From positions 1-25,212 of the forward strand of contig JBEKZL010000078.1 in the NCBI GenBank assembly GCA_049509915.1: 25,212 nucleotides of DNA, given 5' to 3'. This document shows, piece by piece, positions 9,176 to 16,012 of the stretch. This DNA is from JBEKYD01 sp049509915. GTDB taxonomy: Bacteria; Acidobacteriota; Terriglobia; Bryobacterales; Bryobacteraceae. The first letter of the stretch is position 1. Each line of letters opens with the position of its first letter. Below the pieces are notes generated by a model, which saw nothing but the letters and a program-made list of their open reading frames with translations, ran no database searches and was not told the DNA's origin. Both the position numbers and the translations under genes were made by a program.

Positions 9176-9427
9176 TCACGAGCCACTGGTCAGGATTTGT
9201 CGGGCACGCCCCTTGGCCATCCGCAGGATATGTTCCAGATCCATGAAGTGATCCAGCTCCGACTTATCCTCGGGCGACAATCCGCCTGCTCTCTCCCGCG
9301 CAATCAGTTCAGCAACGCGTTGCCGGGCCGCGGCGGAAGGGCGATAGTCGACAGTCGCTTGCGGAGTGGTACCGGCAGCGATGAAATCGACGATCTCCGG
9401 GTACGGCGGGATGGCGGCGTTACTCAT
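9176..9427 (-). CDS. 83-residue protein of unknown function after csm5
   Basis: Small soluble protein, not assigned. The preferred ATG at 9427 gives a product starting MSNAAIPPYPEIVDFIAAG and ending in a helical part, SPEDKSELDHFMDLEHILRM. I recall similar short proteins in cyanobacteria and other bacteria, sometimes beside restriction or toxin-antitoxin genes, but this is memory only. The frame extends to a GTG at 9469. It starts 51 bases after csm5 on the same strand, so it could be the last gene of the CRISPR operon. However, a promoter-like sequence lies directly in front of it. No nuclease motif is seen. Confidence 0.6.
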   Translation of the reverse strand: MSNAAIPPYPEIVDFIAAGTTPQATVDYRPSAAARQRVAELIARERAGGLSPEDKSELDHFMDLEHILRMAKGRARQILTSGS

Positions 9428-9436
9428 CTTCGGCCA

Positions 9437-9465
9437 AGCATAGCGCCGCCGGCTTGCCGCCACAA
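9437..9465 (-). promoter_or_regulatory. Candidate promoter for the 83-residue gene
   Basis: Reading the minus strand there is TTGTGG (9465-9460), a 17-base spacer, and TATGCT (9442-9437). The ATG at 9427 lies only nine bases beyond the -10 box. A transcript starting at the usual distance would therefore have almost no leader. Confidence 0.35.
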
Positions 9466-9478
9466 TCACAGTATCCGC

Positions 9479-10636
9479 TTAAACCGCGGATTCTTCCACT
9501 GCCAACTCCGCCCACCCCGGCAGCGTCGCCGGCCGATTACTCAGAAACACAATCTTCCGCGTTTTGGGGAACGGCAAATTGCTCGCGAGCGCGCGGTTAT
9601 ACAGGTTGTAGGCGTTGAGGATCTGGCGATACTCGGGATTGGTGGTGTCGAGCCAGGAACTCTTGGCGGGCAGGCCGCCACCCCAGCCGATAGAGATCAG
9701 GCAAGTGCCTTTTTCGCGGGCGGCTGCCAGGCGTTGCTCCAACTCGGCCAGGCTTTTGTCCAGCAATCCGAGACCCGACCAAGAGGCGTACTGGCGCTGC
9801 AGGGCCAGCAGGCCGGCAGCATAGATATTGGCGGCTTCGAAGATTTTAGCGCGGCCGAAGCCATCGGGCCAGCGCACGGCGCGGCGAATTTCGGGCTGCA
9901 GGAAGAACGCATGCTCGTCCCAGCGGCCGGCGAAACTGGAACCAGGAGCGGCCATTTCAGCGAAGAACGGCGTGCTGTCGTCGGGGCGGTTGCCATCGAC
10001 GGCGCCGCGCGGGCTCTGCTTCCAGCCGAGCGCATAGCCGGCGCCCCGTGCCGCCAGCGTCGAGGTCCGCAGCAAGTAGACCTTGAACTGGCCGTGGGCA
10101 ACGGTAGCGGAATCCCCGGTTCCGATGAAACGCATGCGATTCGAGCCGGCCGGCCCGAGCGCGTGTTCTTCCACCGCTTCGGCCGGATGGCGCGGCGGAC
10201 GCTCGCCCTGCATGCGCTTCACCGTATCTTCCAGCAGGCCGGCGCGCCAACTGGCGAACAGCATTCCGGTGCGCAGCGCGCCTTTGATGGCGGCTCCGGG
10301 CAAGTACGGTCCCGATGGGCCGGCGGCAAACGTCGGAATGTGCAGGCTATCGCCGGCGGCGCGGTTCCAATACTGCGAATAGGCTGCGTTTTCGAAAGGA
10401 ATCCGGCGGCCGGCAAAATTCTGCGCGAACCCGCCCCAGGATGCAAAATCGAGCTTTTCGGCTTTCTTCAATTGCGCCAGGTAGCCCTCCAGGCGAGGGC
10501 CCTTGGCCAGCAGGCGGAAGATGCGCCACTGGTCGAGCACATTCACATGGTCTTTCCAAACCATGTAGTCGATGGGGCTGAGCTTGCGGCCATCGCCTAC
10601 CAGCAGCGGAGTAAGACAGGTTAGGCGGTAGCGCAT
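9479..10636 (-). CDS. csm5: Csm5, type III-A CRISPR RAMP protein
   Basis: RAMP subunit that caps the crRNA 3' side of the Csm interference complex and takes part in crRNA maturation. The 385-residue protein opens with the family pattern LTCLTPLLVGDGRKLSPIDYMVW. It continues with YLPGAAIKGALRTGM (residues 111-125), the conserved P-G-S/A-x-(I/L)-K-G-x-(I/L)-R segment, and has a late glycine-rich ISIGWGGGLPAKS. The ATG at 10636 was chosen because GGAGGT lies about 8 bases upstream and the ATG overlaps the csm4 stop by one base (TGATG). The frame itself stays open for 72 more codons without meaning. It is the last recognisable cas gene of the operon. Confidence 0.9.
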   Translation of the reverse strand: MRYRLTCLTPLLVGDGRKLSPIDYMVWKDHVNVLDQWRIFRLLAKGPRLEGYLAQLKKAEKLDFASWGGFAQNFAGRRIPFENAAYSQYWNRAAGDSLHIPTFAAGPSGPYLPGAAIKGALRTGMLFASWRAGLLEDTVKRMQGERPPRHPAEAVEEHALGPAGSNRMRFIGTGDSATVAHGQFKVYLLRTSTLAARGAGYALGWKQSPRGAVDGNRPDDSTPFFAEMAAPGSSFAGRWDEHAFFLQPEIRRAVRWPDGFGRAKIFEAANIYAAGLLALQRQYASWSGLGLLDKSLAELEQRLAAAREKGTCLISIGWGGGLPAKSSWLDTTNPEYRQILNAYNLYNRALASNLPFPKTRKIVFLSNRPATLPGWAELAVEESAV

Positions 10637-12234
10637 CAACCCACCTCCGGAAGCGGCACGGAAACGGCGAAGCCGGCGCGGAAAACGGGGTGGGCGGCGC
10701 CATCCGGGGCCACGTCCCGCGCACTGCCGCTCGGAGCCGAGGCGGCGAAAAGCACCGAGCCTTCGGCGACCAGTTGCGCGGTCTTCTTGTGTTCTCCGGA
10801 ACTTGCCACGCGGCCGGCGCGGGTTACCAGCGTATAATTGCCGCGCGTCCAATCCACGGTGTCCGCGGGCGCGGGGGTGAAAAGCGAAAGCAGCCAGTGC
10901 GCGGTCGCGGGGCTGGATGACGGCTCGATGGATCCCTTGGGCTTAGGGGCGGGAGCCGGGGTCTCGGGCGGCGCGAGCGTGGGTGACGATTCGACGGTTC
11001 CCTCGGGGTTAGGGGCCGGGTTCGGGGATTCGCGTGTTTCGGGGGTGGGAGTGAGCGGTGGCTCGACCGCTCCCTCACGGTCGCGGCTCGGACTGGCGGA
11101 CCCAGGGACCGATTCGGAACTCGCGGTTTCGGAAGGTCCCATGGACGTGGGTGACGGTTCGACGGTTCCCTCAGGGCTGGGGGCCGAGTTCGGGGGTTCG
11201 GACAGGTCGGGGGCGGGCGCGGGTGATGATTCGACCGCTCCCTCGGAGTCGCGAATCGGGTTCGCGGCCTCGGATTTCTCCGAAGGCATCGATTCAGCAC
11301 TCCCGGTTCCCAGCGTTTCGGAGGGCGCGGATTCGGAGTCGGGCGCCGGTGACGGTTCGGCCATTCCCTCATGGTCGCGGCTCTGACTCGGGCTTTCGGG
11401 CACTTGGGATGGCGCGGGCGGCGGTACTGGGACTGGTGCTACCAGCGGCGCTACCTCGGCCGGTTGGCGGACCGATGCTTCGGCGGATCTCGGCGCCGGA
11501 GCGGGCAAGACCATTTCCGGCAGCCAGCCCTCGGTGAATTCCGGCGGCGCCGCGTGGCCCCATCCTTGCGAACGTTCGCCCCCGAAGCCGCTATCGGCCA
11601 ACAGGCGAAAGGCGGCCTTGACCGGATCGCTCCAGCGCTCGCGGGCGGCTTCATCGGCGAAGGAAACCACCGCCCAGAAGCCGGCGCCGGGGCGAAACTC
11701 CAGGCACGCCACCGAGTGCCGCTCGCCCAGGCCGGTGAGCCGGTCCACGGCGGCATGAAAGCGCAGGCTGGAACGGAACGGACCGGTCTTGCCAACCGGC
11801 AGCAGGCACTGGCTGGCGCCGTCCACGGTCCATGCCGAATCTACCAGCGGCGCCGCGGCAACCAGCGAGGGGATCAGGCTCAGCGGCACGAACCGGGCGC
11901 TTCTCCAACGCACCCGGGAAGACAGCAGCGCGGGGGACGACGGCGGCCACAACGTGCGTGGAGGAACCACCAGGTTCACCTCTTCCACGAACGGATAGCA
12001 GGAGCTGAACGCAACCGCCGCGACGGCCCGCCGGGCGGTAGCTTCCAGCCACTCGTCCAAGGCCCCGAGCCGGTCCATGGCCGCCGAAACGGCGCCGTAC
12101 AGCGAATCGCTGTGATACACCGCATCGACGTGATTGCGCGCGCCGGAATCGGGACCGATCCGCCACGGGCCGGCAGGGGTTAGCCGCACGATCATGCCCG
12201 GTTTAATAGCCGGCTTGTTCGAACCTGGTTGCAT
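10636..12234 (-). CDS. csm4: Csm4, type III-A CRISPR RAMP protein with a large repetitive insertion
   Basis: RAMP subunit that binds the crRNA 5' tag and joins Cas10 to the Csm3 backbone. RAMP features: VRLTPAGPWRIGP (16-28), DAVYHSDSLYGAVSAAMDRLG (37-57, shown to the first twenty as DAVYHSDSLYGAVSAAMDRL), FSSCYPFV, and the Gly-rich SGFGGERSQGWG (215-226). After residue about 245 the fold is interrupted by about 200 residues rich in Pro, Ser and Glu. The RAMP fold resumes near 444 (HWLLSLFTPAPADTVDW, then GNYTLVTRAGRV) and ends with FRAGFAVSVPLPE. Without the insertion the protein would be about 330 residues, normal for Csm4. The start at 12234 lies 15 bases after csm3; Met14 (12195) is a possible alternative. 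Confidence 0.9.
   Translation of the reverse strand: MQPGSNKPAIKPGMIVRLTPAGPWRIGPDSGARNHVDAVYHSDSLYGAVSAAMDRLGALDEWLEATARRAVAAVAFSSCYPFVEEVNLVVPPRTLWPPSSPALLSSRVRWRSARFVPLSLIPSLVAAAPLVDSAWTVDGASQCLLPVGKTGPFRSSLRFHAAVDRLTGLGERHSVACLEFRPGAGFWAVVSFADEAARERWSDPVKAAFRLLADSGFGGERSQGWGHAAPPEFTEGWLPEMVLPAPAPRSAEASVRQPAEVAPLVAPVPVPPPAPSQVPESPSQSRDHEGMAEPSPAPDSESAPSETLGTGSAESMPSEKSEAANPIRDSEGAVESSPAPAPDLSEPPNSAPSPEGTVEPSPTSMGPSETASSESVPGSASPSRDREGAVEPPLTPTPETRESPNPAPNPEGTVESSPTLAPPETPAPAPKPKGSIEPSSSPATAHWLLSLFTPAPADTVDWTRGNYTLVTRAGRVASSGEHKKTAQLVAEGSVLFAASAPSGSARDVAPDGAAHPVFRAGFAVSVPLPEVG
10906..11502 (-). repeat. Degenerate repeat array inside csm4 encoding a Pro/Ser/Glu-rich region
   Basis: Codes for Csm4 residues about 245-443. 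At least six units follow the protein pattern R-D-x-E-G-(A/T)-V-E-(P/S)-S-P, at residues about 285-296, 328-339, 354-362, 384-393, 409-419 and 431-441. Three units (DNA 11361-11383, 11234-11257, 11066-11089) keep the form CCGCTCCCTC, a few bases, then GTCGCGGCTC or close variants. This is the same element that lies between genes at 3779-3802, 13641-13663 and 15807-15830. The other units are more diverged. Confidence 0.8.
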
Positions 12235-12249
12235 GAAAGCCCGGATTCC

Positions 12250-13086
12250 TTATTCCTCGCGCAGGAAGGCGAAGGCGGATTCCTGTACGGCGGATTGCAC
12301 CGCGGCCAGGGTCGCGCCCGCCGCGATTTCCTTCTCGGCCGCGCCGGAAGCGTAATAATTCCTGCCGCGCCACGCCAGCCGGAGGCCGGAGAAGCCGATC
12401 CGTCCGCTGCCGCGCGAACCACCGCCGCCCAGGGAATCGTCTTCCAGCAAACGCAAGCCTTCGAGCACGCGCAGGAATAGCGGCGCATCCTCGTCGCAAA
12501 GCACGTCCATCACCAGGCGGACCTTGAAGCGCGCCCCCGCGGGAACCCGCTCCAACGTGCGCGGGTTGGCCTGGGAGGTGATGCGGTCGATCGCGTTTTC
12601 GCTCTTGACCTCGGTCAGCTCGTCGTCCAGGTTCTCGCGCATCTGCGGGGTGATGCTTTCCGGATCGAGCGGCGCGTCGAATATGCTCAGCCGGGCGGGA
12701 GTGGCCTGCGAGGTTTCCAGCGTTTCCCCCTGCACTCGTTCCATCCGGCCGGGACTGCGGCCGAACAGCAGGCAGATCTCGTCGTCTGGCCTGTCGCTCT
12801 GGTGAATGCGCACTTCCTGGCCTTTGCGGCGGGAAAGGTAGACCAGCTCGGCGGGGACCGCCAGGCCGGAAGTTTGTTCGAGCAGGGAGCGGATCTTGCC
12901 GCGCAGCGAGCTGCCGGGCACGTAGGGACGCCCGAACGCGTCTTTCACCACGGGATTGTCCGAGCCGCCGATTTCGAGCGAGCCCTTACCAGCGCCCACG
13001 TGCAGGCCGGTCTCGCACGCCAGAACGCCTTCCAGAATCAGCTTACCGATGAGTTTCAACTCGGTTTGAGAGGTATGTGCGCTCAT
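12250..13086 (-). CDS. csm3: Csm3, type III-A CRISPR backbone RAMP and target-RNA nuclease
   Basis: Backbone subunit that lines the crRNA and cuts bound target RNA at 6-base intervals. The 278-residue protein begins LEGVLACETGLHVGAGKGSL and then has IGGSDNPVVKDAFGRPYVPG. Asp43 in IGGSDNP aligns with the catalytic aspartate known from Csm3 (Asp33 in the Streptococcus thermophilus protein), so RNA cleavage is expected to be intact. PGSSLRGKIRSLLE (57-70) is the conserved RAMP segment, and GGGGSRGSGRIGFSGL near residue 230 is the glycine-rich loop. Length is slightly above typical for the family. The gene starts 3 bases after the csm2 stop, so translation is probably coupled. Nothing in it looks damaged. 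Confidence 0.95.
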   Translation of the reverse strand: MSAHTSQTELKLIGKLILEGVLACETGLHVGAGKGSLEIGGSDNPVVKDAFGRPYVPGSSLRGKIRSLLEQTSGLAVPAELVYLSRRKGQEVRIHQSDRPDDEICLLFGRSPGRMERVQGETLETSQATPARLSIFDAPLDPESITPQMRENLDDELTEVKSENAIDRITSQANPRTLERVPAGARFKVRLVMDVLCDEDAPLFLRVLEGLRLLEDDSLGGGGSRGSGRIGFSGLRLAWRGRNYYASGAAEKEIAAGATLAAVQSAVQESAFAFLREE

Positions 13087-13089
13087 GCT

Positions 13090-13581
13090 TTACTCGTTGT
13101 AGGCCACAATGGCCTCGAACAAATCCTTGAACCGCTCGTAGCCGCGGGAATCGTTCTTGCGGGTGACCTGCAGCAGCAGCTTTTCAAGCTGGTCCAGACT
13201 GCGCAGGCCGTGGCGCGCGATGGTGTAGGCCAAACGCGCGCGCAGCATCACGAACTCATGCTGGCGCTCGCCTTCCGGCGCGCGGACGGCGCGGCGCACC
13301 GCACTGTAGAGGCGCCGCAACTGAGTCTTAGTGCCGGAATCCATATCGCGCATGCGGCTCACCACCGCGTGCGCCTGGTTGTCGAGATAAAGACTGTCCT
13401 GGATAAGCTTGTCCAGGTCGATTTCGGGAGGCCCCTCGGGGCGTCCGCGGTCGAAGCCGCGCCGGTCTCCCCGGTCTCCGCGTTCCCGGTCCCCGCGCTC
13501 GCCGCCCCGCTCGCCGCCGGGACCGCGCCCTTCGCGCGGCGGACGGCTTTCCCGATTGCGTTGTTCCGTTTCCTGTGCCAT
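13090..13581 (-). CDS. csm2: Csm2, type III-A CRISPR small subunit with RGG-like tail
   Basis: Small helical subunit that forms the inner filament of the Csm complex along the crRNA-target duplex. Residues about 53-163 are the Csm2 core: LDKLIQDSLYLDN, the conserved KTQLRRLYSAVRR, MLRARLAYTIARHG, and the terminal FKDLFEAIVAYNE. Residues 1-52 are an extra tail made almost only of Arg, Gly, Glu, Asp and Pro, with repeated ERGDR, GDRGDRRG and RGRPEG units. No ordinary Csm2 has such a tail in my knowledge; it resembles RGG-type RNA-binding disordered regions. The ATG at 13581 is preceded by AGAGG at about 9 bases. An 84-base gap separates it from cas10 upstream. Confidence 0.88.
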   Translation of the reverse strand: MAQETEQRNRESRPPREGRGPGGERGGERGDRERGDRGDRRGFDRGRPEGPPEIDLDKLIQDSLYLDNQAHAVVSRMRDMDSGTKTQLRRLYSAVRRAVRAPEGERQHEFVMLRARLAYTIARHGLRSLDQLEKLLLQVTRKNDSRGYERFKDLFEAIVAYNE

Positions 13582-13599
13582 CTGCTAAACCTCTTGGAA

Positions 13600-13664
13600 C
13601 GAGCCGAGGGTCCGTTCCCCAATGCCAACACCGCTCCAAAACCGCTCCTTTTGGTCGCGGCTCG
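13600..13664 (-). repeat. Palindromic element between cas10 and csm2
   Basis: 13641-13663 is a copy of the interspersed element (CCGCTCCTTTTGGTCGCGGC and two more bases). A second partial copy of its CCGCTCC end lies just to the left. 13600-13606 and 13658-13664 are perfect 7-base reverse complements, so the cas10-csm2 gap can fold into one hairpin. It could process or attenuate the operon transcript. Confidence 0.6.
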
Positions 13665-13665
13665 G

Positions 13666-15114
13666 TTAAACCTCCGTCACCAGGCGGGCCCATTCGAGAG
13701 CCACCAGGCCGGCCGGGCGAAGCTTGATTTCGGCCGTCTTGCGCCCCGCCAGTTCGCTGATCAGGTGGGAACGCAGTTTTTGAAACTCGCGGTCGCGCGT
13801 GCCGCTCAAAATGCGGTTGAAACGCCGCTGAAATTGCCAGCTATGCTGGGTCTCGCTGTCGTCGGCGTCGCGCCGGTAGAAGGCGCGCAACTGATACAGA
13901 AGCTGTTTGGACATGCGGAAATCCCGCACCAGGCGGGTGACGGTATCCTTCAGCTCCGACGCGTCGGAGAGGCGGCGCCATTCAAGCACGCGCCCCAGCA
14001 GATAAATGCAATCCTTGTCCGCGCTTTTGGCCAGCTCCAGGTTGCGGCCGGCCTCCTCGTAAACCGAAGCCAGCGGGTAGTAGGTCTCCGGCGCCAGCGC
14101 GATCGCCATGGAAATCGTCTTACCCTCGGGGCCGGGATAGTCCTTCAGGTTCTCTTCGGTAAAGCGGTGGAAAAGGCGCTGCACCTCGCGGGCCAGCGCG
14201 ATCAGCGAGTCCCACGCGCCGTATACCGCGAAATCGTCGCCCCCGCAATAAATAATGCTGACCTTCTTCCAGAATTCGGGCAGCGAACAAATCACTTCCA
14301 ACTCGCCTGCGAAAAACTGCTTATACAGAACCGAAAGCGGGACGTGCTCCTCGATGGAATGCACGCGCCGGAGCCGCAGCCCGAAATTGTCCACGTCGCC
14401 GCGAAGTACACCCCACGCGGAACGGCCTTGAGCGCGGCGAGCCAGGGTTTGCACCGGCGCGGCGGCTTTGCCGTCGTCGGAGGGGGCGGCATGGCGAGCC
14501 AACAGAATCCCGTCCGGCGACAGATTGGGCGTGATGCTCCAGCTGTACTTGCCTGGGCCGGGCGTGACTTTGCCAGGTTCTTCCGGCGACCAGCCGACTT
14601 CGGACGCTTCGCGCAGCTTGGCCCCGAGCTCTTTGGCGAAATAAGCGTCGCCGGTGGCGTTGGAGGCACGCGCGCGAGCATCGAAGGCGCCGGCCGCCGA
14701 GGCCCCCAGCGGTGCGTTACGCTTCCGGTGCAGCTCTTCGTTGAGCCGTTTGCGGATCACTGCCCAATCCCCCAGATTGTCGGTGATGCCCCAGATCAGG
14801 CGCACTACACCGGCGCTCCAGTCCGCGATTTGCGCCGCGGCGGCGGATAAGAATACTTCGGCGGACGCGCGCGCTTCTCCGGGCAGCACCACCAGGAACT
14901 GCCCGCCTCCGCTCGAACCAAGCAGAATGCGGGCCAGACCGAGATCGGCCAGCAGCGCGCGAGGCAGCACTTCGCATAGCAAAGCGATCCATTGGGAGCG
15001 GCCCGTAACCAGGTCTTCACCCGCCGATCGGGCGGGGCGCACCTCGGCGGCGCCGGCCAACAGAAACTCTTCCGTTCCCAGGATTTTGCCTTGCAGCAGG
15101 ATTTGTTCCGCCAT
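13666..15114 (-). CDS. cas10: Cas10/Csm1 of type III-A CRISPR, without HD domain
   Basis: Large subunit of the Csm complex; in active systems it makes cyclic oligoadenylate when target RNA is bound. The 482-residue protein is much shorter than usual Csm1 (about 750-850). It begins directly with a degenerate first palm domain (LGSSGGGQFLVVLP, residues 65-78). The second palm has WGVLRGDVDNFG (234-245, Asp240 and Asp242) and the cyclase motif YCGGDDFAVYG with GGDD at 291-294, all intact. A helical C-terminal domain follows (SKQLLYQLRAFYRRDADDSE). No HD nuclease motif and no paired Cys-x-x-Cys zinc ribbon are present; only four isolated cysteines exist. Cyclase activity is predicted, DNA cleavage by Cas10 is not. 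It is the first gene of the operon. Confidence 0.92.
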   Translation of the reverse strand: MAEQILLQGKILGTEEFLLAGAAEVRPARSAGEDLVTGRSQWIALLCEVLPRALLADLGLARILLGSSGGGQFLVVLPGEARASAEVFLSAAAAQIADWSAGVVRLIWGITDNLGDWAVIRKRLNEELHRKRNAPLGASAAGAFDARARASNATGDAYFAKELGAKLREASEVGWSPEEPGKVTPGPGKYSWSITPNLSPDGILLARHAAPSDDGKAAAPVQTLARRAQGRSAWGVLRGDVDNFGLRLRRVHSIEEHVPLSVLYKQFFAGELEVICSLPEFWKKVSIIYCGGDDFAVYGAWDSLIALAREVQRLFHRFTEENLKDYPGPEGKTISMAIALAPETYYPLASVYEEAGRNLELAKSADKDCIYLLGRVLEWRRLSDASELKDTVTRLVRDFRMSKQLLYQLRAFYRRDADDSETQHSWQFQRRFNRILSGTRDREFQKLRSHLISELAGRKTAEIKLRPAGLVALEWARLVTEV

Positions 15115-15190
15115 CTAACCGGGGCCTTTTGAATGCTAACTGTAGCACAGAATCTTGAGAGGGAAGGCGCTTTCGGCCGACTCTACTTGT

Positions 15191-15775
15191 ATGAGATATA
15201 GACCAGCCGCGCGAAGCCGCCAAAAAGAGGGACGCCGGGTATGGTGCCGTTCCCTTGCCACAGGTTTGGGGATTTGGCTGGCGCTCGCCGCAATTTCGAC
15301 CGCATGGGCGCCCCCAGGCCGCGCGCAAACTCCGGTGAGAGCCCGCGTGGCGCCTGCCCGGCCGGCGGCGATGGATCACCTTACCGATGCGCAAGTGGAG
15401 GCCGAGATTCATGCCCGTCTGGCGCGGTCGAAAATCGGCGGCGATAAATTCCAGGTCCATGTGCAAGGCGGCGTGGCGACGATCGATGGGAAAACCGACG
15501 TGTTGCAGCACAAAGGCGCGGCCACCCGCATGGCAAAGTCCGCGGGCGCGTTGAGCGTTCGCAACCGGATCCAGTTGAGCGACGCCGCCAAGCAGCGCGC
15601 GTCAGCCAATCTGGCGGAAGGCCGCCGGCGGGCGCAGATCAGCCGCGGAACGCCCCGCAGCGAACCGCGCGGCGCCGCCCGCTCCGCCAATATCGCCCCT
15701 AAAGCCGCCCCGCCCGTGCGACCCCGGCCGGGAACGTCGGCCAACGCAAGCGGCACCGCAGTGCAAAGCCGCTAA
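15191..15775 (+). CDS. Secreted BON-domain protein
   Basis: Exported protein with one BON domain, a fold thought to bind phospholipid or periplasmic surfaces. The chosen ATG at 15191 is followed by a basic stretch and a hydrophobic signal segment (SLATGLGIWLALAAISTAWA). The BON domain runs from LTDAQVEAEIHARLARSKI through VHVQGGVATIDGKTDVLQHK to VRNRIQLSD. The last 60 residues are Arg/Ala/Pro-rich and probably disordered. The frame extends back to a TTG at 15155. No clear Shine-Dalgarno is seen at either start. The gene is divergent from cas10 with about 76 bases between the two start codons; no convincing promoter boxes were found there. Confidence 0.8.
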   Translation: MRYRPAARSRQKEGRRVWCRSLATGLGIWLALAAISTAWAPPGRAQTPVRARVAPARPAAMDHLTDAQVEAEIHARLARSKIGGDKFQVHVQGGVATIDGKTDVLQHKGAATRMAKSAGALSVRNRIQLSDAAKQRASANLAEGRRRAQISRGTPRSEPRGAARSANIAPKAAPPVRPRPGTSANASGTAVQSR

Positions 15776-15806
15776 ATACACGCCCGTCGCCGCTTGTTTA
15801 CTTACC

Positions 15807-15830
15807 GAGCCGCGACGGCAAGGGAGCGGT
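15807..15830. repeat. Interspersed palindromic element, single copy
   Basis: Reads GAGCCGCGACG, four bases, then GGGAGCGGT. It is the opposite-strand version of the element at 3779-3802, 13641-13663 and inside csm4. It lies downstream of the BON-domain gene. Confidence 0.65.
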
Positions 15831-15881
15831 TGGCGGAGATGCCTGCCAGGTACCGTCGTTCCTAATCACTGCGACGTAGCG

Positions 15882-15956
15882 GTGGGGCAGGCCTCCTGGC
15901 CTGTCGGCGTCTGGAAGATCCGCGGCTACGACAGGCCGGGAAGACCTGTCCCACCA
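15882..15956. repeat. Palindrome of second repeat family
   Basis: The left arm 15882-15907 and right arm 15930-15956 are reverse complements with a few mismatches (GGTGGG at one end, CCTGTCG next to the loop), separated by 22 bases. A half copy lies at 5911-5938. It fills most of the 237-base gap between the BON gene and the phosphatase-fold gene, together with the element at 15807-15830. Confidence 0.65.
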
Positions 15957-16012
15957 AATACATAACCGTAGTTCCGAATGCGAGCGCTAAGGATAGGGTA
16001 AACTCCTGTCTA

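Noticed and set aside
10906..11502. CRISPR array inside csm4
   Set aside because: The units are degenerate, unevenly spaced and read in frame as protein. No constant repeat with unique spacers exists here or elsewhere in the window.
12802..14850. 682-codon open frame on the plus strand across the csm genes
   Set aside because: It is antisense to csm3, csm2 and cas10, whose products have clear motifs.
15115..15190. Promoter boxes between cas10 and the BON-domain gene
   Set aside because: A TACAGT-like -10 is present on the minus strand but no acceptable -35 lies at the right distance.
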